Notes under the pieces: model-generated
Seen by the model: only the letters and a program-made list of their open reading frames with translations
The model's database searches: none
Told to the model about the DNA's origin: nothing
Program-made: the position numbers and the translations under genes
Part shown: positions 27,667-35,685 of the stretch, piece after piece
Layout: every line of letters begins with the position of its first letter
Position numbering within the stretch: position 1 is the stretch's first letter
Source of the DNA: DATMRF01 sp035566435
GTDB lineage: Bacteria; Verrucomicrobiota; Verrucomicrobiia; Limisphaerales; UBA8199
Direction: 5' to 3'
DNA: 64,000 nucleotides
NCBI GenBank assembly: GCA_035566435.1
Contig: DATMRF010000044.1
Coordinates: 71,934-135,933 of the forward strand

Positions 27667-29247
27667 TCAGCTCGCGCGACGGACTTTTCGCAGCACCAAG
27701 TCCGACATTTCGCGGGCAGCCGGCACCTTCAGCCGGAGTGCTACGGCCCAATACACGGCGCAGGCCACCGCGCCCGGCACGAAGACGGCGCCCAGTTTGA
27801 GCGCCAGGCCGGCGTGGCCAAGCCGTGTTTCCCAAAGCCAGCCGAGCACCGCCGCGACGACGCCAGTCAGCAAGGCGTTCGGCAGCAGCACCAGCAGGGT
27901 GTTGGCGAAGCTCTTCAACCCCAGGCGCACGAGTTTGCGCCGCAGGCCATAAACCAGGAGCACGACATTGAAGCAGGCGGTCAGGGTGTTCGCGATTGCC
28001 AGGCCGGCCTCGCCCTTGACTCTGGTACCGGCGAAATACTTCAGCAGCAGGAACGCAAAGGCAAGATTCACGCACAGGCAAAAGATGCTGATCTTCATCG
28101 GGGTCTTGATATCGCTGAGCGCGTAAAACGCCCGGGCGAGGATGTTGTTCATCGAGAACATCAGGAGCCCAGGCGCGAGACAAGCCAGGGCCAGCGCGGC
28201 GCGGGCGGTCGCATCGGGGCCGAATTTGCCGTGTTCGAAGATCAGGCGCACGATCGGCACGGCCAGGGAGGTGGAGATAGCCGCGGCCAGCAGGTTGCCG
28301 AATGCCAAATAGCTCAAGCCCTGGCTTAGCGTCTGGCGGAACTCGGGATAATTCTTCTCCGCGGCCAGCCCAGCCAGGGTGGGGAGCAGGTAGGTCGCCA
28401 GAGAGATTCCAAACATGCCTTGGGGCAACTCCATCAGACGGACCGAGTAGTTGAAGGTTGAGACAATGCTCGGATCGAACCAAAACGAGAAGATTTGCGT
28501 CAGCAGCACGTTGACTTGAAAAGCGGCGACGCCGATGGAGCCGGGCAGCATTTTGCGGACAACCTCGCGGACCGTGGGGTCGCGCCAGGGAGAGACCCAA
28601 TGATAGCGATAGCCTTCACGCGAGAGGCTGGGCAATTGGAAGAAGGCCTGAGCCAGGCCGGCGAGTACGACGCCGATGGCCAGGCCAAAGATCTGTCGAT
28701 CGAGCGTCGGACCCATCCGTGGGGCCAGGAAGAGCACGCTGCCAATCATCACCACATTCAGGATGACCGCGCCGAGGGCCGGCACGAAAAAATGGCCCCG
28801 AGCGTTGGCCATGCCGATCAACACCGCTGCCAGGCAGACCAGCAGCATGTAGGGAAACATCAGGCGCAGCAGCCGCAGCATGAGTCGGGTTTCATCGTTG
28901 GCGATGCCAAGGCCCAACGCGATCGTGATGCCCACAACCGCCAGGACGGTCACCACCGCCGCTGAGGCGACCAGTCCGGAAATCACGGCGTTAGCGGCGC
29001 GCCACATCTCGGCTTCGCCGTCCCGCACCTCTTTTTGTTTAAAAATCGGGATGAAGGCGGCGGTCAAAGCGCCTTCGCCCAGGAGGCGGCGAAACAAGTT
29101 CGGGACCTGGAAGGCCATGACGAAGGCGCCGGCCACCCAGGTGATGCCCATAAAATTCGAATAGACCATCTCCCGCACCATGCCCAGCACCCGGCTGGCG
29201 AGCGTCGCCGCGGCCATCGCGCCGGAGGATTTGAGCATTTGTGACAT
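27667..29247 (-). CDS. murJ: Lipid II flippase MurJ
   Basis: A 526-aa integral membrane protein of the MOP superfamily that moves lipid II across the inner membrane for peptidoglycan synthesis. The family's N-terminal signature is present: ATLASRVLGMVREMVYSNFMG, then FVMAFQVPNLFRRLLGEGAL with the conserved Arg and LGEGALTAAFIPIF. About 14 hydrophobic helices follow, and the mid-protein MELPQGMFGISLATYLLPTL and FEHGKFG motifs are typical of MurJ. Length fits the family. It is followed by the aquaporin. Upstream lies a spacer with REP-like hairpins. Confidence 0.96.
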   Translation of the reverse strand: MSQMLKSSGAMAAATLASRVLGMVREMVYSNFMGITWVAGAFVMAFQVPNLFRRLLGEGALTAAFIPIFKQKEVRDGEAEMWRAANAVISGLVASAAVVTVLAVVGITIALGLGIANDETRLMLRLLRLMFPYMLLVCLAAVLIGMANARGHFFVPALGAVILNVVMIGSVLFLAPRMGPTLDRQIFGLAIGVVLAGLAQAFFQLPSLSREGYRYHWVSPWRDPTVREVVRKMLPGSIGVAAFQVNVLLTQIFSFWFDPSIVSTFNYSVRLMELPQGMFGISLATYLLPTLAGLAAEKNYPEFRQTLSQGLSYLAFGNLLAAAISTSLAVPIVRLIFEHGKFGPDATARAALALACLAPGLLMFSMNNILARAFYALSDIKTPMKISIFCLCVNLAFAFLLLKYFAGTRVKGEAGLAIANTLTACFNVVLLVYGLRRKLVRLGLKSFANTLLVLLPNALLTGVVAAVLGWLWETRLGHAGLALKLGAVFVPGAVACAVYWAVALRLKVPAAREMSDLVLRKVRRAS

Positions 29248-29318
29248 TGGCGGCGCAGTCTAAGGGCTGATTCTCAAACTCCAAAGGACAAAGAATTTAC
29301 TTCGCCGTTCGCACGCCT

Positions 29319-29429
29319 CGGTAGGGCTGGTTGTCCTCAACCAGCCGAGAGTGCAGGTTGTTAGTTCAGTTTCCGACACCTGCCTGAGGCTGGCCTTTAC
29401 GCGGCGCGTTGGGGGCAACGCGCCCTACC
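29319..29429. repeat. REP-like pair of palindromes
   Basis: Two hairpins are arranged head to tail: GGCTGGTTG/CAACCAGCC with a TCCT loop (preceded by GGTAGG), and GGCGCGTTG/CAACGCGCC with a GGGG loop (followed by CTACC). Similar GGTAGGGCGCG.. words occur near 55877 and GGCGCGCTG/CAGCGCGCC with CTACC at 57415-57442. The pattern suggests a dispersed palindromic repeat family. The second copy reaches the folA stop region. Confidence 0.7.
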
Positions 29430-29904
29430 TTTCCGCCTTCCTGAGATAGTGCAAGATCCTGAAATCCGGGGCATCGGCTAACTCTTCCTTCAGCTCAAAC
29501 CGGTCCTCGAAACCCGGAAAGAACGTGTCACCCTCGACTACGCGCTTCACTAAAGTCAGGTACAGGTCCGAACACAGAGGCAGCGCTTGCTGGTACACCT
29601 GCGCTCCGCCGCAAATGAAAATTTCGCGTCCGGCCACGGCGGGATGGGACGCATCTATTTGAGTCAGAGCCGGGACCGTCAGAACGCCGGGGATTCCCGC
29701 GAGTGTGCGGGTCAGGACGATCGTGGTGCGATTCGGCAGCGGCTTGCCGATGGACTCGAAGGTCTTCCGTCCCATCACGATGACGTGGCCGGTCGTCATT
29801 TTCTTGAACCACTTGAAGTCCTCCGGCAGGTACCAGGGGATTTTGTTACCCGCGCCGATGACGCGGTTCAGCGACATCGCGGCGATGGCCTTAAACGGTT
29901 TCAC
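29425..29904 (-). CDS. folA: Dihydrofolate reductase
   Basis: A 159-aa enzyme that reduces dihydrofolate to tetrahydrofolate with NADPH. The N-terminal fold signature is clear: FKAIAAMSLNRVIGAGNKIPWYLPEDFKWFK, with Trp and the active-site acidic residue in the LPED segment, VIVMGRKTFESIGKPLPNRTTIVLTR for NADPH binding, and EIFICGGAQVYQQALP. The length is standard for chromosomal FolA. It starts 23 bp after the cystathionine gamma-synthase-like gene on the same strand, so the two are probably cotranscribed, linking methionine and folate metabolism (inference). No thyA is adjacent. Confidence 0.97.
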   Translation of the reverse strand: MKPFKAIAAMSLNRVIGAGNKIPWYLPEDFKWFKKMTTGHVIVMGRKTFESIGKPLPNRTTIVLTRTLAGIPGVLTVPALTQIDASHPAVAGREIFICGGAQVYQQALPLCSDLYLTLVKRVVEGDTFFPGFEDRFELKEELADAPDFRILHYLRKAER

Positions 29905-29927
29905 TGGAGCTCAGACTCCGGCAGGTG

Positions 29928-31412
29928 CTAACTCCGGGGATTTAGGGCGCCTTCGATCCGTTTCCACAACTCCTCCGGCTCTTCGAGGCCAACTGAGAGG
30001 CGGATCAAATAGCGCGAGACGCCGCAGGCCTCTGCCCATTCGAGCTCGGTGTAATGGGCGAGGAGAGTAAACGGGCAGGCCAATGTGAAAACAGTGCCCA
30101 GGCTCGGTCCTTTGCAGACGGGCAGCCGGTCGTAAATGCCAGGCGATTTCGCTTCCGCATCTTTCGGCAGGAAGGTGAGGAGCGCGCCCCAACCACCCTG
30201 GGGGCGCCTCACGGCCTCGTAGGCCTCGCTGAACTCCCATTTGGGATACCAGACCCGTTCGATGGCCGGGTGACGCCGCAGGCGTTCCGCCAACTGCAAG
30301 CCATTATGGTTGTGGCGCGCCATGCGGTCCGGGAACCCGCGCGCCTGCTCATTGAGCACCGCGGCATCGTCCCCCCACAGCAGTTCTTCGTGTTGCGCCT
30401 GAATCAACGGCCTGAGTTCGTCATAAAGGGGCGAGCGCGGATTGCAGATGAGCGCGCCGCCCATAGCGTCGCCGGTACCGACGATGAACTTGGTCAGGCT
30501 GGTCGCCACCAGGTCCGCGTGATCGCCGAGATCCACGTTGAAGGGCGTCGCGACCACGTCGTCCACCACGAGGGGAACGAGGTGTTCACGCAACAGCGGG
30601 CTGACGCGGCGCAAGTCCGTCGAGCCCAGCAGCGGATTCCCCGGAATCTCGCAGAATGCACCGGCCAACCGTTCGCGGTCGAGCAGGCTGCGCAGGCGGC
30701 TTTCGATAGTGTCAAGGTGGTGCAGCAGAATTCCGCCGGGGCCAAACTTTTGCTGCAACTTCAGCGTATCGACGTACGGAAAACCCAATTGCGCCGTGGG
30801 CCGGCCGGGCGCCCGCGCGAGGATAGCCCGGAGTGCTGCAAACTCGGCGGCCATGCCGGTAGGGGCAAGAAACACGTCGTCTTCGGCGCAATCGTAAAAG
30901 CCGGCGAGTTGCTGCCGCAATGAGCGGCGGATATCCTGAGCGTCCAGGCACGCACTGCGACCGGCAAGGTGCGCCTCGGCCTGGCGGCTGGAGACGATCA
31001 GCCCCGTGTGTTGCCAGAACAACCGCAACGCGGTGTAGCCGGCACCGCTCGCCACAACGGCATGCACACCGTCCCGAGTCACGACTTTGGCCTCGAGGCC
31101 GCTCGTTCGACGGACAAAGTCCGCGCTTGCCTCCGCCGCGCGCCGCGAGGGCAACGGCAGGCACGACTGGCTGTCCCCGACCCGGCGGCCCAACTCTCGT
31201 ACTAGTGGATGGACCACAAAACGCGGATAGCCGCTCGTAAGGCGTGCCGTCATCTCCGGGGTCTTCTCCTCGTAATCCACGACGTCGCGCCAACGCGGCA
31301 GCGCGACGGATACTGCATGGATCGAGGCCGGAATGGGCTGGCCCAGTTGGGCCGCGCTCCACACCGGTTTCTCGAGCAAATCGACCGGGGTTAATGATTC
31401 AGTCTCGGACAT
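29928..31412 (-). CDS. PLP-dependent Cys/Met-metabolism enzyme, cystathionine gamma-synthase-like
   Basis: A 494-aa PLP enzyme of the trans-sulfuration family. The Schiff-base Lys is K308 in ATSLTKFIVGTGDAMGGAL, preceded by VVDDVVATPFNVD with the PLP-nitrogen Asp. The N-terminal section (QPIPASIHAVSVALPRWRD, then YEEKTPEM and LTSGYPRFVVH) resembles, as far as I recall, the long fungal-type cystathionine gamma-synthases rather than the ~380-aa bacterial MetB. These enzymes join O-acyl-homoserine and cysteine to cystathionine. I chose ATG 31412; an upstream TTG would add 19 residues. It is divergent from amrS and probably cotranscribed with folA. Met gamma-lyase or O-acetylhomoserine sulfhydrylase activity cannot be excluded. 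Confidence 0.82.
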   Translation of the reverse strand: MSETESLTPVDLLEKPVWSAAQLGQPIPASIHAVSVALPRWRDVVDYEEKTPEMTARLTSGYPRFVVHPLVRELGRRVGDSQSCLPLPSRRAAEASADFVRRTSGLEAKVVTRDGVHAVVASGAGYTALRLFWQHTGLIVSSRQAEAHLAGRSACLDAQDIRRSLRQQLAGFYDCAEDDVFLAPTGMAAEFAALRAILARAPGRPTAQLGFPYVDTLKLQQKFGPGGILLHHLDTIESRLRSLLDRERLAGAFCEIPGNPLLGSTDLRRVSPLLREHLVPLVVDDVVATPFNVDLGDHADLVATSLTKFIVGTGDAMGGALICNPRSPLYDELRPLIQAQHEELLWGDDAAVLNEQARGFPDRMARHNHNGLQLAERLRRHPAIERVWYPKWEFSEAYEAVRRPQGGWGALLTFLPKDAEAKSPGIYDRLPVCKGPSLGTVFTLACPFTLLAHYTELEWAEACGVSRYLIRLSVGLEEPEELWKRIEGALNPRS

Positions 31413-31495
31413 GTCTGAAAAGTCTATACTACTTTGCTTTCCTTTGACAACGGCTTCTCCGGGGCGCAACTTTAGTTGTGCCCCTTTCGGGCCCT

Positions 31496-32692
31496 ATGCA
31501 AGCCACGCCCTCAGCAGCCGAGTCCGGAGCTGGCCTGACCCCGTTGACCGGGTCCCGTGTGGCCAGTGAGGCGCTGGCAGACGTGCTCGACCGAAGCACG
31601 GCCGTCGGCTCTCTCTGCCGCGTCGAAGGCGAGCGCATCCGCTGTGTGGCGTGTGGACATCGGTGCCTGCTCGCCGAGGGCCGGCGCGGGATTTGCAAAG
31701 TCCGGTTCAACCTGAACGGCCAGTTGCGCGTGCCGTTCGGCTACGTCGCCAGCGTCCAGAGCGATCCGGTCGAGAAAAAGCCTTTCAATCACGTCTATCC
31801 CGGCAGTGATGCGCTGACGTTCGGGATGATGGGCTGCGATTTTCATTGTTCCTATTGTCAGAACTGGGTCACCAGCCAGGCTTTGCGCGATGCCGCCTCA
31901 CTGGCGCCGGTCCAGTCAACAACACCCGCTCAACTCGTCAACACCGGCCTGCGGCTCGGCGCTCGGCTGATGGTGTCCAGCTATAATGAACCCCTCATCA
32001 CCGCCGAATGGGCGGTGGCGGTGTTCCAGGCGGCCAAGGCCGCCGGCCTTGCTTGCGCGTTCGTGTCCAACGGCAACGCGACCCCCGAAGCGCTGGACTT
32101 TCTCCGACCCTGGATCGTCGCCTACAAAATCGATTTGAAAAGCTTCGATGAGCGGCGCTACCGCACGCTGGGCGGCACACTCGAGCATGTGACCGAGGGC
32201 ATCCGACTGGTGCATGAACGCGGGCTGTGGCTTGAAGTGGTCACACTGGTTGTGCCGGGTTTCAACGACAGCGAAACGGAACTGCGCGGCATCGCAAAGT
32301 TCCTGGCTTCGGTCAGTCGTGACATTCCCTGGCACGTAACGGCGTTTCACAAGGATTACAAGATGACCGAGCCTCCAAACACGAACGCATCGCAGCTCAC
32401 CCGGGCCGCGGAAATCGGCGTGGAAGAGGGATTGCGGTTTGTCTATGTCGGCAACGTTCCCGGCCGGGCGGGCGATTGGGAAAACACATATTGTCCCAAT
32501 TGCCGGGCGAAACTGATCGAGCGCTTCGGGTACCTGGTCCGCGCTTACCGGATTACTGCGCACGGCAAATGTCCGAACTGCGATACCGCGATTCCAGGCA
32601 TTTGGCCCGCTGGCGGCCCGGCCGAGGTAAGGACCGGTGAAGGGATGGCTGACTACTATAGCCGGTTGCCACGCGGTGTTAGATTGATGTAG
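31496..32692 (+). CDS. amrS: AmmeMemoRadiSam system radical SAM enzyme
   Basis: A 398-aa radical SAM protein. The cluster motif is C114-DFH-C118-SY-C121 in GMMGCDFHCSYCQNW. The N-terminal part has further cysteines (CVACGHRC, GICKVR) and the C-terminus a zinc-ribbon-like CPNC/CPNC pair, all typical of the AmrS group, formerly called pyruvate-formate-lyase-activating-like. The reaction of this system is not established. The ATG at 31496 was preferred over a GTG at 31478. amrB follows after 5 bp, so they form an operon. The third usual member, the AMMECR1-domain AmrA, is not seen next to them. Confidence 0.93.
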   Translation: MQATPSAAESGAGLTPLTGSRVASEALADVLDRSTAVGSLCRVEGERIRCVACGHRCLLAEGRRGICKVRFNLNGQLRVPFGYVASVQSDPVEKKPFNHVYPGSDALTFGMMGCDFHCSYCQNWVTSQALRDAASLAPVQSTTPAQLVNTGLRLGARLMVSSYNEPLITAEWAVAVFQAAKAAGLACAFVSNGNATPEALDFLRPWIVAYKIDLKSFDERRYRTLGGTLEHVTEGIRLVHERGLWLEVVTLVVPGFNDSETELRGIAKFLASVSRDIPWHVTAFHKDYKMTEPPNTNASQLTRAAEIGVEEGLRFVYVGNVPGRAGDWENTYCPNCRAKLIERFGYLVRAYRITAHGKCPNCDTAIPGIWPAGGPAEVRTGEGMADYYSRLPRGVRLM

Positions 32693-32697
32693 GTCGC

Positions 32698-33534
32698 GTG
32701 AACGAGTTCGAAATCAAGGCTTCGACAAAAATCCGCGCGGCAGCGGCAGCAGGACGGTTTTACCCGAGGGACCCGGTGGAGTTGCGCCAGTTGGTTGAGG
32801 GTCTGTTGACGGATGTATCGCCGGCCACCGGGCCGGTGCCAAAGGCGCTGATCGCGCCGCATGCGGGTTATCTCTATTCCGGGCCGATTGCCGCCTCCGC
32901 GTACGCGCATCTCAAGCCGGCACGTGACGTAATCAAACGGATCGTGCTGATTGGACCCTCTCACTTTGTGGCGTTCGCGGGATTGGCCACCAGCAGCGCC
33001 GAGGCCTTCGCCACCCCGCTCGGACTCGTGCGGCTGGATGCCGAGGCTATCCGCAAACTAATCAGGCTGCCGCAAGTCACCGTTCTGGACCTGGCCCACA
33101 CCCACGAGCACGCACTTGAGGTGCATTTGCCGTTCCTGCAAACCGTGCTGGCAGACTTCACCCTGGTCCCACTGGTTGTCGGGGAAGCCTTGGCGGAGCA
33201 GGTCAGCGAGGTGTTGGATGCCCTATGGGATGGGCCAGAAACCCGCTTTATCATTAGCTCCGACCTCAGTCACTACCTGGATTCCGACGCGGCGCGCCAA
33301 ATGGATCGCCTCACCGCTCAAGCCGTCGAAGGATTGCATCCCGAAGAAATTGGTGACGATCAGGCTTGCGGTCGGATTCCCGTTCGCGGCCTGCTTCAAG
33401 CCGCCCGCGGGCATAGCTTGCGCGCCCGCACCGTTGACCTCCGCAATTCCGGCGACACCTCCGGCCCGCGCCGACAGGTCGTCGGCTACGGCGCGTTTGT
33501 CTTTGAGGAAGCGGAAGCGCAACCGAACCCTTAA
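32698..33534 (+). CDS. amrB: AmmeMemoRadiSam system protein B (MEMO family)
   Basis: A 278-aa protein of the MEMO family, related in fold to class III nonheme-iron extradiol dioxygenases. Family marks are AGRFYPRDP near the N-terminus, LIAPHAGYLYSGPIAASAYA with the metal-site His, VLIGPSHFV, THEHALEVHLPFLQ and SSDLSHYLDSDAA. It starts at a GTG 5 bp after the amrS stop; no ATG is available nearby. The biochemical role is unknown; in this genome it is probably translated with AmrS. The gene ends close to, and convergent with, the oppC-type permease (17 bp). Confidence 0.93.
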   Translation: MNEFEIKASTKIRAAAAAGRFYPRDPVELRQLVEGLLTDVSPATGPVPKALIAPHAGYLYSGPIAASAYAHLKPARDVIKRIVLIGPSHFVAFAGLATSSAEAFATPLGLVRLDAEAIRKLIRLPQVTVLDLAHTHEHALEVHLPFLQTVLADFTLVPLVVGEALAEQVSEVLDALWDGPETRFIISSDLSHYLDSDAARQMDRLTAQAVEGLHPEEIGDDQACGRIPVRGLLQAARGHSLRARTVDLRNSGDTSGPRRQVVGYGAFVFEEAEAQPNP

Positions 33535-33550
33535 CACACCTTCGGAACCC

Positions 33551-34594
33551 TCATCCGTTGCCGCCGCGCACGTCCCAAGCGTCGCGCAAGCCGTCGCCGA
33601 GAAAATTGAGCGCCAGGAGTGTCGTCACCAGAAAACCGCCGGGAAATGCGATTAGCCACCAGTAAATCCGGATGGGATTCATCTGGTCGGCGCCTTCGGC
33701 GATGAGCGAGCCCCAACTGGCCATTGGCGGTTGTACACCGAGTCCCAAGTAGCTTAGAAACGATTCGTAAAGCATGATCGCGGGCACCGTCAGCGTTAAA
33801 TACACAATCACCACCCCGAGGATGTTGGGAATGATATGGCGCCTGAGGATGTGTGCGGGGCCGGCGCCCAGCGCGCGGCTGGCTTCGACAAACGCGCGCT
33901 GCCGCAACGACAGCACCTGCCCGCGCACGATCCGCGCCATGGTCAGCCACGAGACGGCGCCAAGGCCGACAAAGAGGAACAGCAGCCGCACCGTTCGGTC
34001 GAGTCCCGGCGCAGCCAACCCGCCCAGCCACTTTTTCAAAACGCCTTCTAGCGTGGTGATCAGCACGATGACGAAAATGATCGATGGCAAGGAATAAAGG
34101 ATATCGACAAACCGCATCATGAAGCTATCCACACGCCCACCGGCATAACCGGCAACCGCCCCCCACAGGACACCAAGCACAAGGCTCACACCGGCGCCGA
34201 CCAACCCCACCAGCAGCGAGATTTGCGCTCCGCACAGCACTCGCGACAGCAGGTCCCGTCCGTGAACGTCCGTGCCAAACCAGTGCCGGCCGCCGGGGGG
34301 TTGGAATTGTTCATCCGAGAGGTGGTCGGGATCGTATGTCTGGGAGAACTGCGCCCCGTTCGGCCCTGCAAAAGCGGCAACTCTCAGGGTGGCCGGCCAG
34401 GCGACCATGAGAAGCAACAAGGCAGCCAGCAGCCAGACGCTCAGAACCGCTGGTCGATTCCGTTTGAAGCGAGACCAGGCGCCGGAGGGGCGGGCGACAA
34501 GGAGCGAGCGGCGGGAACCGGGATCTAACCCGTCGGGCGCTTGCATTGCCAGGTTCTCGACCTTCGGCTTTCGGCCCTCGTTCCTCTCACTCAT
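33551..34594 (-). CDS. Oligopeptide ABC transporter permease, OppC/DppC type
   Basis: A 347-aa inner-membrane permease. After an N-terminal cytoplasmic tail (RFKRNRPAVLSVWLL is the OppC_N signature), it has HWFGTDVHGRDLLSRVLCGAQISL, typical of OppC, five to six helices and the EAA loop EASRALGAGPAHILRRHIIPNI that docks to the ATPase. The start ATG at 34594 overlaps the oppB-type stop by 8 bp and has a GGAGGG ribosome-binding site; a longer open frame upstream overlaps oppB and is not used. It forms the last gene of the transporter run. No ATPase gene (OppD/F) is present in the window. Confidence 0.95.
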   Translation of the reverse strand: MSERNEGRKPKVENLAMQAPDGLDPGSRRSLLVARPSGAWSRFKRNRPAVLSVWLLAALLLLMVAWPATLRVAAFAGPNGAQFSQTYDPDHLSDEQFQPPGGRHWFGTDVHGRDLLSRVLCGAQISLLVGLVGAGVSLVLGVLWGAVAGYAGGRVDSFMMRFVDILYSLPSIIFVIVLITTLEGVLKKWLGGLAAPGLDRTVRLLFLFVGLGAVSWLTMARIVRGQVLSLRQRAFVEASRALGAGPAHILRRHIIPNILGVVIVYLTLTVPAIMLYESFLSYLGLGVQPPMASWGSLIAEGADQMNPIRIYWWLIAFPGGFLVTTLLALNFLGDGLRDAWDVRGGNG

Positions 34595-35534
34595 ACCTGA
34601 CCCTCCGGTCGAGTAGAGCGTAGGCAAAATCCACCAGCAGGTTAAGCACGACCAGCAGCGCCGCATAGAGCAACGCCAGGCCAACCGTCAGCGTGTAATC
34701 GGAGTTCAACGAGCTGTTGACCATGTGCAGGCCGAGTCCTGGAATTTGGAAGAGCGTCTCGATGACGAACGAGCCGGTCAGCAAATCAGCCAGCAGCGGC
34801 CCGGAGTAGGAGACGACTGGCAGCACGCCCAGGCGAAAAGCGTGCTTGAGCAGCACCGCGGTTTCACTAAGCCCTTTCGCGCGAGCGGTGGTGATGAACT
34901 CGGCCGACATCGTGTTGAGCATTCCCTCGCGCAGGAGCCGGGCGATTTTGCCCGAAAAGTACAATCCGAGCGCGGTCACCGGCAGGATGACATGGAGCGG
35001 CGAGGTCCAAAGACCGACGGGCAGCAACCGCCATTTGAGCGCAAACAGCATTAGCAACAGCGGCGCGAGCACCAGCCCCGGAATACAAACCGCCAGGATG
35101 GCAAAAAGACTGCCGGCGTAATCTTCCCAACGCCCGCGACGCACCGCGGTGAAGTAGCCCACGGGCAACCCGACCCCAAGCGCGAACCCGAACCCCAGCA
35201 GCCCCAGCGAAAGCGACACCGGCAGGGCCTGCGCGATGATGTCGGCGACCGTGTGGCTGCGGTACTTTAAAGAAACGTTGAAACTGGCGGGCGAATGGCG
35301 CCAACGGCCGTGTGGGTCTTTCTCCCAAACCAGGCCAAGGTAGCGCAGGTATTGTTTCAAGACGGGCTCGTCCAGGTGATACTTGACCTGCAACGCACGT
35401 TCGATTTCCGGCGAGGCCGGCTGGCGCTCGCGGTCAAACGGTCCGCCCGGCGTCACATGCACCAGCAGAAACGCCAGAAAGCTGATCAACAGCAGCAACG
35501 CCGGAAGCAGCACGAGCCGTTTGATAAAATACAT
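34587..35534 (-). CDS. Oligopeptide ABC transporter permease, OppB/DppB type
   Basis: A 315-aa permease. MYFIKRLVLLPALLLLISFLA is the OppB first helix, followed by LVHVTPGGPFD, a periplasmic loop, the helices and the EAA loop TTARAKGLSETAVLLKHAFR. The C-terminus SFVIETLFQIPGLGLHMVNSS and DYTLTVGLALLYAAL is also diagnostic. ATG 35534 was chosen; a TTG 7 codons upstream lies within the repeat-rich spacer. It overlaps oppC by 8 bp, showing translational coupling, and lies 102 bp after the binding protein, separated from it by heptamer arrays. Confidence 0.95.
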   Translation of the reverse strand: MYFIKRLVLLPALLLLISFLAFLLVHVTPGGPFDRERQPASPEIERALQVKYHLDEPVLKQYLRYLGLVWEKDPHGRWRHSPASFNVSLKYRSHTVADIIAQALPVSLSLGLLGFGFALGVGLPVGYFTAVRRGRWEDYAGSLFAILAVCIPGLVLAPLLLMLFALKWRLLPVGLWTSPLHVILPVTALGLYFSGKIARLLREGMLNTMSAEFITTARAKGLSETAVLLKHAFRLGVLPVVSYSGPLLADLLTGSFVIETLFQIPGLGLHMVNSSLNSDYTLTVGLALLYAALLVVLNLLVDFAYALLDRRVRYE

Positions 35535-35549
35535 GGCGCGTTCGCCTAG

Positions 35550-35685
35550 TCTCAAGTCTCAAGTCCCAGGTTTCAAGTCTCGGGTCTCAAGTTCCAAGTC
35601 TCAAGTCACAGGATTAGCGAACCCTTTCCCATGCTCCTACGGTGCCCAAGGATTGAGACTTGAGACTTGAGACCTGAGACTAACC
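35550..35685. repeat. Inverted pair of 7-bp tandem arrays
   Basis: Nine TCTCAAG-like units (35550-35612) are followed after about 38 bp by ACTTGAG-like units (35651-35681) in the opposite orientation, so transcripts could fold into a long imperfect hairpin. The right array encodes the last residues of the substrate-binding protein (LRSQVSSL). Confidence 0.88.
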
